A DNA stretch of 17,125 bases from an uncultured Porphyromonadaceae bacterium (GTDB lineage: Bacteria; Bacteroidota; Bacteroidia; Bacteroidales; Muribaculaceae), in assembly GCA_947175225.1 (NCBI GenBank), contig CAMWLX010000029.1, forward strand, positions 1 to 17,125. Reading direction: 5' to 3'. The position numbers were made by a program, and so were the translations under genes. Numbering within the stretch: position 1 is the stretch's first letter; every line of letters begins with the position of its first letter. Under the pieces are notes generated by a model, which searched no databases, had not been told where the DNA came from, and was given only the letters and a program-made list of their open reading frames with translations. This document shows, piece after piece, positions 1 to 5,189 of the stretch.

Positions 1-2
1 CA

Positions 3-77
3 AGTATTACTGGAAATATGGACTCATTAGAGCATAACATCAATAAAAAAGACGATACTGAAATCATAGATACATAA
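3..77 (+). CDS. possible C-terminal end of an upstream gene (partial)
   Basis: An open frame enters from the left edge and stops at a TAA at 75-77, giving 24 residues ending in DDTEIIDT. The segment is hydrophilic and acidic at its end, as protein C-termini often are. The two other forward frames stop earlier, at 28-30 and 35-37. Nothing identifies the product, and so short a frame could be chance. No terminator hairpin follows it. Confidence 0.25.
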   Translation, partial: SITGNMDSLEHNINKKDDTEIIDT

Positions 78-85
78 GTATATTG

Positions 86-109
86 TTGACAATGCAACTT
101 ATTGACAAT
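86..109 (+). repeat. direct repeat pair TTGACAAT
   Basis: The octamer TTGACAAT occurs at 86-93 and again at 102-109, a period of 16 bp, just to the left of the GC-rich oriT-like island. It could be a protein-binding site for a relaxosome or regulatory protein. Each copy contains TTGACA, the sigma70 -35 consensus of other phyla, but Bacteroidetes promoters do not use that box and no matching -10 is seen. Confidence 0.4.
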
Positions 110-156
110 TAGACATATTTCTAAAGATTATCGACATGTGATATATGAATTTGCAC

Positions 157-165
157 TAAATTTGC
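157..165 (+). promoter_or_regulatory. candidate Bacteroides-type -7 box for the mob genes
   Basis: TAAATTTGC matches the Bacteroides -7 consensus TAnnTTTG exactly. An imperfect copy of the same motif lies 11 bp upstream, so the octamer AATTTGCA is repeated at 148-155 and 159-166. No good TTTG -33 element is seen at the expected distance. If used, it would give mobA a leader of roughly 185 nt spanning the whole GC-rich island, so transcription would run through the putative oriT. Confidence 0.35.
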
Positions 166-320
166 AGCCGGGAACAGTCGGCTTCTTCCCAATAGTGAGA
201 ATGGCTCGATTCTCGAAAAAGCAAGTTGTGTTTTTGTGCGTACAAAAACCGGTTGCCGTGACCGTCAAACCGCTTGCCGGGCTGCCTGTCGGCATCCGGG
301 GGTATGGTCGCAACTCCCTT
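166..320. other. candidate origin of transfer (oriT): GC-rich, hairpin-rich island upstream of mobA
   Basis: This stretch stands out from AT-rich surroundings: by direct count 221-320 is 58% G+C, and 251-310 is 68%. It holds four short perfect inverted repeats: AGCCG/CGGCT (166-170, 179-183), GAGAAT/ATTCTC (197-202, 209-214), GTTTTTGT/ACAAAAAC (230-237, 242-249, 4-nt loop) and TGCCG/CGGCA (275-279, 290-294). Relaxases of this type usually act on an oriT next to the mobA/mobB genes, and inverted repeats beside the nic site are a general oriT feature. A frame is open through the island (102-395), but it runs into mobA and has no family resemblance, so I treat it as non-coding. The exact nick position cannot be read from the sequence. 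Confidence 0.5.
230..249. repeat. 8-bp inverted repeat (hairpin) inside the oriT candidate
   Basis: GTTTTTGT at 230-237 is matched by its exact reverse complement ACAAAAAC at 242-249, with the 4-nt loop GCGT. It is the longest perfect stem in the upstream region. It is not followed by a T tract on the + strand, so it does not look like a terminator; a relaxosome recognition hairpin is the more natural reading. Confidence 0.5.
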
Positions 321-330
321 TTAGATGATT

Positions 331-353
331 ACTCGATTACTGGAAGACTCGAT
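331..353 (+). repeat. direct repeat pair ACTCGAT abutting the mobA start
   Basis: ACTCGAT occurs at 331-337 and 347-353, a period of 16 bp. The second copy ends 2 bp before the mobA ATG. The position suits an operator or a MobA/relaxosome binding site that would let the accessory protein repress its own gene. That role is inferred from position only. Confidence 0.4.
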
Positions 354-355
354 AT

Positions 356-742
356 ATGGAAAGAAAAAAAACTAAAAGAATTTATTTACGAGTAAGTGAT
401 CATGAACTTATGGAAATAAAAAATAGAGCCATAAAGTTTCAATCAATTACTCAATATATCCTTAATGCAGTTCAAAGCTTTTATGATTGCACGATTCAAG
501 AAAGGCTGGAGGCAAAAAAGGCTCTTGCTGAGTATTACCGCAAATATGAATCCCATCTTGCTCATATTGGTGGCAATCTCAATCAGGCGATGCGGCAAGT
601 AAATGAAGCAGCCATAGCCGGTCACCCTACACAAGCATTAATTCTTAATAATCTTATTCCCAAAATAATGGAATGTCGCAATGTCTGCATTGAATTGAGG
701 AAAGAATTGTTTGAGGTCACTAAGAATATTGTAAGAAAATAA
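356..742 (+). CDS. mobA: MobA-type relaxase accessory protein (mobilisation protein, MobC/NikA-like)
   Basis: This is a 128-residue basic protein. Its N-terminal part (about residues 8-45, beginning KRIYLRVSDHE) has the pattern of a ribbon-helix-helix DNA-binding fold: a short strand followed by two helices. The segment H70-IGGNLNQAMRQVN is the hallmark of the bacterial mobilisation protein MobC family (PF05713), where NLNQ is conserved. In the CTn341 naming scheme this accessory is MobA and the relaxase MobB. Its role would be to bind oriT, bend or melt it and recruit the relaxase in the donor cytoplasm. The start ATG directly follows two ACTCGAT repeats, and no Shine-Dalgarno sequence is evident, as is usual in Bacteroidetes. 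It lies 140 bp upstream of the relaxase gene on the same strand. Confidence 0.85.
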   Translation: MERKKTKRIYLRVSDHELMEIKNRAIKFQSITQYILNAVQSFYDCTIQERLEAKKALAEYYRKYESHLAHIGGNLNQAMRQVNEAAIAGHPTQALILNNLIPKIMECRNVCIELRKELFEVTKNIVRK

Positions 743-745
743 TAT

Positions 746-769
746 AGTAATATTCATTATTATATTACT
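746..769 (+). repeat. AT-rich inverted repeat after mobA
   Basis: AGTAATAT (746-753) pairs with ATATTACT (762-769) across an 8-nt loop, starting 4 nt after the mobA stop. The stem has only two G-C pairs and no clean T tract follows, so it is at best a weak terminator or an mRNA-end stabilising hairpin. Confidence 0.3.
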
Positions 770-882
770 GAATTACTAAAATACTTAATTATATATCATT
801 ATTAAATATTTAAACTGTGATATAATACTATAAACAAGTAAAACTATAATCAAGTAACTACAAAATATCTGTATTAAAAAAT
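770..882. other. very AT-rich mobA-mobB intergenic spacer
   Basis: The 110 bases from 771 to 880 contain only 16 G or C (about 15%). No TAnnTTTG -7 box, no convincing Shine-Dalgarno and no open frame of note is present. Such an easily melted segment between the accessory and relaxase genes could carry a promoter for mobB, but I cannot point to one. Its low stability is a direct observation; any function is speculation. Confidence 0.4.
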
Positions 883-2454
883 ATGATAGCAACCATACTC
901 CCATCAAGTCCTTCATTCCATGCTATAGCATACAATGAAGCAAAGGTAGCTCAAGGCAAAGCAAAATTACTTGAACTAAAAAATTTTGGACCAATCAATA
1001 CATTCGGATACTCATCTCCTGAAGAACTGACACAATATTTGATGGAATATACATCGCGAAATGACAGGATCAAACAACCGCAATTTCATCTTGCCATATC
1101 TTGTAAAGGACATGAGTATACGGAAGAACAACTTGTAGAGTTTGCACACCAATATCTGAAGGAAATGGGATATGGAGATCCGGAACAGCCACTTCTTATC
1201 TATGGTCACCACGATACCGAAAATACACATATACATATCATAACTTCAAGAATTGATCCGAAAGGGAAAAAGATCAACGACTCTAACGAAAGAAGAAAAT
1301 CGCAGAAGATATTAAATAAATTAATGAAAACTGACTTAAAGGCTAATGCTGAGAGAGACATGAAAGTTGCAATGCAATTTGACTTCAGAAATGTTAACCA
1401 GTTCAAAGCAGTGATGGAAGCTATGAATTATGAATGCTATGAAGCTGAAGGAATGATGTGCATAAAAAAAGGAGGAATGGTACAATCCAAGATAGCCAAC
1501 GATACCATAACTATACAAGCAGACCGGAATAAACTATATCATAAAAATGATGTAACAGAAAATGCAAAATGGAAAGCTATTTTCAAAAAATATCGAGACA
1601 CCAATTCTTCTCGATCTGGACTTGAAAGAGACTTGAAGAAAATGTTTGGTATCTCCCTCGTGTTTTTTGGTAAGAAGGACTCTCCTTATGGATATGTAGC
1701 TATCGATTTTCACAATAAGAAAGTTCTGGAAGGTGGCAACATACTTGGTATAAAAAATCTTCTGGACTTCAAAACACCTGAAGAACATATGAATGAGATC
1801 GAAGAATTCATCAACAATACCTTTGACCAGAACGCCCATATTACAACTAAAGAACTTAACAAGAGACTCAGAAGATTGGGTGCTTTTGTTAGGAAAGATA
1901 GCATAATCTTCGGAGACATAAAAAAGGTCATGGCTGAAGGTCACCGTGCAATACTTGAGCGAAACAATAAAGTTGAATGGAGAAACGGGTTTAAACCGCA
2001 GAATGCAAAAGAAAGAGATCTTCTTTGTAAATTGACAGGATATGAATATCCTGAACTCATCACCATAACAGAAAGCATCCATGGAAAGTACCACTGTAAG
2101 GATTTGAAAGAATTAACTGAAATATTCAACATCCCGGATATTCAAGAAAGATTGAAGGCTTTTGAGACAGCTGGATTTAAACTTGTGATAGAAGGAGAAG
2201 TATATGCTTATCGACCGGAAACACAAACACTGACAAACATAGCAAAAACTGGTATTGACAAGGACCTATATGCTCCCATGCTCCCTTCACGGCAGCATTT
2301 ACCTTCTAAAAAGATACAGTCAAGCAAGACCTTACGAGCCAGCCATCCATCACAAAGCCATGATGGTAGCAAGTATGCCAATAGAGAATGGGAAGTTGGG
2401 AAGTATGAGAAAGACAGAGATGATCTCGATCATAACGGAAAGTACACTTATTAA
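883..2454 (+). CDS. mobB: MobB relaxase (MobA/VirD2 family, MOBP-like)
   Basis: This 523-residue DNA nickase would cleave one strand at oriT, stay covalently linked to the 5' end and pilot it through the secretion channel. The N-terminus begins MIATILPSSPSFHAIAYNEAK, the usual opening of Bacteroidetes relaxase/mobilisation nucleases (PF03432); Y17 is the candidate catalytic tyrosine. The metal-binding motif is clear at residues 108-120: GHHDTENTHIHII, with H110, H116 and H118 as the histidine triad. Residues 1-150 form the relaxase core; the remaining roughly 370 residues are charged and not assignable by eye, and may carry channel-recognition signals. The start is preceded by AT-rich DNA without a Shine-Dalgarno. 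A second, unrelated frame overlaps its 3' end but looks like a shadow. The downstream spacer separates it from the tra operon. Confidence 0.93.
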   Translation: MIATILPSSPSFHAIAYNEAKVAQGKAKLLELKNFGPINTFGYSSPEELTQYLMEYTSRNDRIKQPQFHLAISCKGHEYTEEQLVEFAHQYLKEMGYGDPEQPLLIYGHHDTENTHIHIITSRIDPKGKKINDSNERRKSQKILNKLMKTDLKANAERDMKVAMQFDFRNVNQFKAVMEAMNYECYEAEGMMCIKKGGMVQSKIANDTITIQADRNKLYHKNDVTENAKWKAIFKKYRDTNSSRSGLERDLKKMFGISLVFFGKKDSPYGYVAIDFHNKKVLEGGNILGIKNLLDFKTPEEHMNEIEEFINNTFDQNAHITTKELNKRLRRLGAFVRKDSIIFGDIKKVMAEGHRAILERNNKVEWRNGFKPQNAKERDLLCKLTGYEYPELITITESIHGKYHCKDLKELTEIFNIPDIQERLKAFETAGFKLVIEGEVYAYRPETQTLTNIAKTGIDKDLYAPMLPSRQHLPSKKIQSSKTLRASHPSQSHDGSKYANREWEVGKYEKDRDDLDHNGKYTY

Positions 2455-2641
2455 GCGATCAAGTTGTCAAGATGTTTTTTTCTTATTGGTTCTTTTGAAG
2501 TTATTTTTACACCAAAATGCTATATAACCGAGAAAAAACCTACTCTATCATAGAAGTTTCACCACCAATATAGCTTTTCTACCCCTAATGATTAAAGCCT
2601 TTAAGGATTACTATATAACTTTGCATCAAACAGTATTGATT
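2455..2641. promoter_or_regulatory. spacer between mobB and the tra operon, with candidate -7 box
   Basis: This 187-bp gap separates mobB from traA; all later gaps in the window are 21 bp or less, so it is the natural place for a tra operon promoter. TAACTTTGC at 2616-2624 matches the Bacteroides -7 consensus TAnnTTTG and lies 17 bp before the ATG at 2642. The -33 region (around 2592-2597, TTAAAG) is only a weak match to TTTG. A run of eight T at 2475-2482 follows the mobB stop, but no stem precedes it, so no factor-independent terminator is called. Confidence 0.45.
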
Positions 2642-3364
2642 ATGGGAGAATCAAAGATAATAGTAGTTTGCAATCAGAAAGGAGGCGCAGGGAAATCCAC
2701 CCTGTGTATGCTTCTTGCAAACTATCTGGTAAAGGAATTTCACTTGCCAGTGGGAGCGATAATTGACACGGATTTTCAAAAATCTATTGTCAAGAAAAGA
2801 GAAGAAGATAAGAAAATTTATAAGGGGACTGTGATTACAGACCCTTATCAAGTGGTTTCTTACAGTCTCTCGAACAACAGTCAGATACCGGCTTTCATTC
2901 AGCAGTTGCGTCAAATTGGACTTACCTATATTATAGATACTCCGGGAAGTCTCAATAATAATGGAGTATTTGCTTTCCTTGCGCTTGCTGACTACATTAT
3001 TTGTCCCTTCAACTACTTGGTTCTGACTCTTAATTCTACAACTGAATTTTTAAGGTATTGGCATAATCTAAAAGAGGAAGCTCTTCAACGCACCGAATTT
3101 GAGATTAATACAAAGGTAATTCTCGTACCATGTCTCAAACCCTCCTGTATGGGAACGGCAGCAGAAAAGGAACTTTGGAACAAGCTTAGAGAGCATTTCG
3201 AAAAGCTATATTTTGTGGCTCCTGAGATTCCAAATTCTACAGCTGTAGGACGTACTAATACAATGGTGATAACACCCGAACAACTGAAAGCAGCTGGAGA
3301 AGCACTAAACTATATTGCCAACATTATCTACAACCCAAACTTAGACTCAGAAAATGAAGAATAA
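2642..3364 (+). CDS. traA: TraA, ParA/MinD-type ATPase of the conjugation operon
   Basis: This 240-residue P-loop ATPase of the ParA family is the first tra gene. It shows the deviant Walker A motif KGGAGKST (residues 13-20) with its signature lysine K13, a second motif around IDTDFQKS (41-48) and the Walker B/A' motif IIDTPG (97-102). In CTnDOT-type elements a ParA-like TraA opens the tra operon; its role there is not well defined, and positioning of the transfer machinery or of element DNA is plausible. An in-frame ATG at 2588 would add 18 residues, but the candidate -7 box at 2616-2624 lies downstream of it, and family members normally begin a few residues before the first strand (here KIIVVCNQ), so 2642 is preferred. 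Its last 11 bases overlap the next gene. Confidence 0.9.
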   Translation: MGESKIIVVCNQKGGAGKSTLCMLLANYLVKEFHLPVGAIIDTDFQKSIVKKREEDKKIYKGTVITDPYQVVSYSLSNNSQIPAFIQQLRQIGLTYIIDTPGSLNNNGVFAFLALADYIICPFNYLVLTLNSTTEFLRYWHNLKEEALQRTEFEINTKVILVPCLKPSCMGTAAEKELWNKLREHFEKLYFVAPEIPNSTAVGRTNTMVITPEQLKAAGEALNYIANIIYNPNLDSENEE

Positions 3365-3740
3365 AAATAACTCCGATGCCCCGGATATTTCTGCTATAAT
3401 CGATGGCTTGTCTGATTCAAGAATCCCAAGTAGACCGAGACAACCCAACCTTGCAAACGATAGTCCGGCTGATTTCAAATCTGAGATTCCAGAATACAAA
3501 GGAAGATTATGGAAAGAATTTTTAGAATGTCTCAATGATCCGGACGATGAAGCATCTGAGAGGACAAAACTCTACGCCATTGATGACGATATCATAGAGA
3601 CCCTGCATCAATGCAATTTTGGCAAAAAATCGAATGCTAATGTAATCAACAGTATCCTCAGAACTTTTTTGGTTGACAATATCGACCGATTAAGACAGAT
3701 GCACCGACCGAGATCCATTTCTCTTCTTGACAAATATTAA
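3354..3740 (+). CDS. traB: TraB-like protein (DUF3408-type)
   Basis: This 128-residue soluble protein has a polar, low-complexity first half rich in D, S, P and N, and a compact C-terminal half. Residues from about 78, including LHQCNFGKKSNANVINSIL, resemble the C-terminal DUF3408 region of Bacteroidetes TraB/TraC proteins, which has a ribbon-helix-helix-like two-helix pattern suited to DNA binding. The start overlaps the traA stop by 11 bp (ATGAAGAATAA), implying translational coupling and pairing with the ParA protein, as in ParA/ParB-like gene pairs. There is no signal peptide or membrane segment. The DUF3408 assignment rests on remembered family pattern and position and is moderate. Confidence 0.6.
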   Translation: MKNKNNSDAPDISAIIDGLSDSRIPSRPRQPNLANDSPADFKSEIPEYKGRLWKEFLECLNDPDDEASERTKLYAIDDDIIETLHQCNFGKKSNANVINSILRTFLVDNIDRLRQMHRPRSISLLDKY

Positions 3741-3753
3741 ATCATCCGTAGCC

Positions 3754-4185
3754 ATGAATAAAATTAAGATTTCGACTGAACTGATAGCTGACGTAGAAGA
3801 GTTGGTTAAAGATTTTTCCAACTGTGAGATAGCTACAAGACTCAAGATTTCTCTTTCTACTGTAAAAAGGATTATCCGTGATAATCATTTAGGCAGAAGC
3901 AAGGAAGAGAAAAATGCGATAAGATCAAGGACACGCAATGATCTAATAAGAGCAGAAAGACGTAGAGCTATATTTGGATTAGACCAGAAGACTGAAATAA
4001 AAGTATTCACCAACAAGGAAAGGAACACTCTTAAATACTGTCTCAAACGCAAAAAATATGTCTTTCTTGCACGTGGTGACACCACAGCTTATTATGACTC
4101 CGCCACTTCTCGCCATCCTCCATATGAGGAACGAGGAAGAAAACTTGGACTTAAATTCAAACCTTTAGAATTACAATTTCAGTAA
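3754..4185 (+). CDS. helix-turn-helix protein of unknown function within the tra operon
   Basis: This is a 143-residue, strongly basic protein. Residues 24-43 (CEIATRLKISLSTVKRIIRD) are a clear helix-turn-helix of the homeodomain-like/resolvase-like sort, followed by a highly basic stretch (residues 45-70) that would suit DNA binding. The C-terminal 40 residues contain YYDSATSRHPPYEERGRKLG, which I cannot place. No catalytic motif is recognised. A TTG at 3727 would extend it by 9 residues into traB, but the ATG at 3754 is the better start. It occupies roughly the TraC slot of CTnDOT-type operons without resembling TraC that I can see. It could be an operon regulator or a second oriT/relaxosome DNA-binding protein; position alone does not decide. 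Confidence 0.7.
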   Translation: MNKIKISTELIADVEELVKDFSNCEIATRLKISLSTVKRIIRDNHLGRSKEEKNAIRSRTRNDLIRAERRRAIFGLDQKTEIKVFTNKERNTLKYCLKRKKYVFLARGDTTAYYDSATSRHPPYEERGRKLGLKFKPLELQFQ

Positions 4186-4187
4186 AA

Positions 4188-4544
4188 ATGGGAATAGCAA
4201 CATCAATACTAATTACTCTTGGTTGTTTGACAGCTTATTACGTCGGCATGATCACTTATGATATTTATCGCGATAAGCTGGCACAAGCCTCCAATGACGA
4301 AGGCAATGAAGAACCCGTCGACATTACAGAACAAGTTCAGGATTTTCAATCAATCCCAGTCAACAAACCTGAAGAACAGGAAGCAAAAAAGAATAGGTTT
4401 GAGAACCTAATACGGGCTGGCATCACTGCAGAAAAAGCGAGCAGAATGATGCAATCCCTTTCTGAGGGAAATCCTGCCAAGGAACTCGAATCAGTAATGT
4501 ATATAATTCAAGACTTTCAAGCATCAAACAATAATTTAAACTAA
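4188..4544 (+). CDS. small single-pass membrane protein, TraD-position protein
   Basis: This is a 118-residue protein with one N-terminal membrane segment (about residues 4-24, ILITLGCLTAYYVGMITYD). It is followed by an acidic linker rich in E and Q and a C-terminal helical domain (about residues 68-112, ITAEKASRMMQSLSEGNPAK). It sits 2 bp after the HTH gene and directly against traE. A short protein with this architecture, membrane anchor then acidic tail, commonly precedes traE in Bacteroidetes transfer operons and is often annotated TraD; I leave the symbol empty because only position and layout support it. The bulk of the protein would face the cytoplasm or periplasm depending on topology, which I cannot fix. 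Confidence 0.65.
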   Translation: MGIATSILITLGCLTAYYVGMITYDIYRDKLAQASNDEGNEEPVDITEQVQDFQSIPVNKPEEQEAKKNRFENLIRAGITAEKASRMMQSLSEGNPAKELESVMYIIQDFQASNNNLN

Positions 4545-4898
4545 ATGATTATGAAAAAATTTAAAAATCTTTTGGAGAGTTTTCTCTCGATCCTACGGGA
4601 TAACCAAGCTAAGATCGTAGCTGTAATAGCTATGGTATTCTTCTGCCTCCCTGCTTTTGCAGCTGCCGACCCATTTGCTGGAGCGACCAGTACTATTTCA
4701 GGCTATGCTGATTCTGTAAAAAAACTCTTGTATGCGATTGCGGCTATAATCGCTCTTGTTGGTGCATTCAATGTATACCACAAAATGACCAATGGAGACC
4801 AAGACGTCAAAAAGACAATTATGCTTACTCTTGGAGGTTGCATAGCTATGCTTGCCCTCAGTGAGGCTCTCCCGGCATTCTTCGGAACGACAGTTTAA
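4545..4898 (+). CDS. traE: TraE (DUF4134), pilin-like/VirB2-position membrane protein
   Basis: This is a 117-residue protein with a basic N-terminus, a first hydrophobic segment ending at PAFAAADP (about residues 24-42, resembling a cleavable signal), and two further hydrophobic segments (about 60-79 and 92-112) separated by a polar loop. The loop reads NVYHKMTNGDQDVKKT, matching the DUF4134 pattern (aliphatic helix, VYnK..nGD.d). TraE of CTnDOT-type elements occupies the place of the VirB2/TrbC small pilin-like subunit, so it may be a component of the transfer channel or surface filament. It directly follows the stop of the preceding gene with no gap. An ATG two codons later (4551) is an equally possible start. 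Confidence 0.88.
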   Translation: MIMKKFKNLLESFLSILRDNQAKIVAVIAMVFFCLPAFAAADPFAGATSTISGYADSVKKLLYAIAAIIALVGAFNVYHKMTNGDQDVKKTIMLTLGGCIAMLALSEALPAFFGTTV

Positions 4899-4901
4899 CC
4901 G

Positions 4902-5189
4902 ATGAATCCTAAACAATACTGTTTTCCGGTTTTCAAGGGGCTTCAAAAACCCCTTGAATTTATGGGTCTAAGAGGAAGATTCCTGATACTTGCTGCTTCC
5001 GGCATAGGAGTATCCTTTTTAGGAGGGTGCATATGTCTGGCAGCAATCAGTCAAGTTGTTGGACTCGTCTTTATGGCAATATCATCAGTAGTCAGCCTCA
5101 TTATAATTTACATCAAACAGAAGCAAGGACTACACAGCAAGAAAAGAAGTAATCATTGCCTTATCTACCACCATCTATTCAAAGACTAA
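4902..5189 (+). CDS. traF: TraF (DUF4133), VirB3-like inner-membrane protein
   Basis: This 95-residue protein opens with a short cytoplasmic part holding the family pattern FKGLQKPLEFMGLRGRF (residues 11-27), followed by two closely spaced membrane segments (about 28-50 and 53-72) and a basic tail. The KGL.KPLEF.GL.GRF motif is diagnostic of DUF4133/TraF. It corresponds to VirB3, a small inner-membrane partner of the VirB4 ATPase, and indeed lies between the pilin-like traE and the ATPase gene traG. Its stop codon shares a base with the traG start (TAATG at 5187-5191), a classic translational-coupling junction. Confidence 0.9.
   Translation: MNPKQYCFPVFKGLQKPLEFMGLRGRFLILAASGIGVSFLGGCICLAAISQVVGLVFMAISSVVSLIIIYIKQKQGLHSKKRSNHCLIYHHLFKD

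Noticed and set aside
128..313. 61-residue reverse-strand frame in the same island
   Set aside because: It has the same compositional cause and no supporting motif; it lies antisense to the inverted-repeat region.
102..395. 97-residue open frame through the oriT-like island
   Set aside because: It overlaps the mobA start by 40 bp, starts on a non-ATG codon, has no recognisable domain, and its middle coincides with the GC-rich inverted-repeat region, where high G+C lowers stop-codon frequency.
1534..2094. 186-residue antisense frame within mobB
   Set aside because: It lies entirely inside the relaxase gene, is rich in F, S and I as expected from the complement of K/E-rich coding DNA, and has no motif.
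2475..2482. Run of eight T after mobB as a terminator
   Set aside because: No stable stem is found directly upstream, so a factor-independent terminator is not supported.
2255..2527. 90-residue forward frame across the mobB 3' end and spacer
   Set aside because: It overlaps the relaxase C-terminus by 200 bp in another frame and shows no domain; mobB is clearly the coding frame there.
3727..3753. TTG start for the HTH gene
   Set aside because: It would overlap the traB 3' end without need; the ATG at 3754 is 13 bp after the traB stop and gives a natural N-terminus.
5156..5188. TTG start giving TraG 11 extra residues
   Set aside because: The ATG at 5189 shares a base with the traF stop (TAATG), which is a standard coupled junction, while the TTG lies inside traF.
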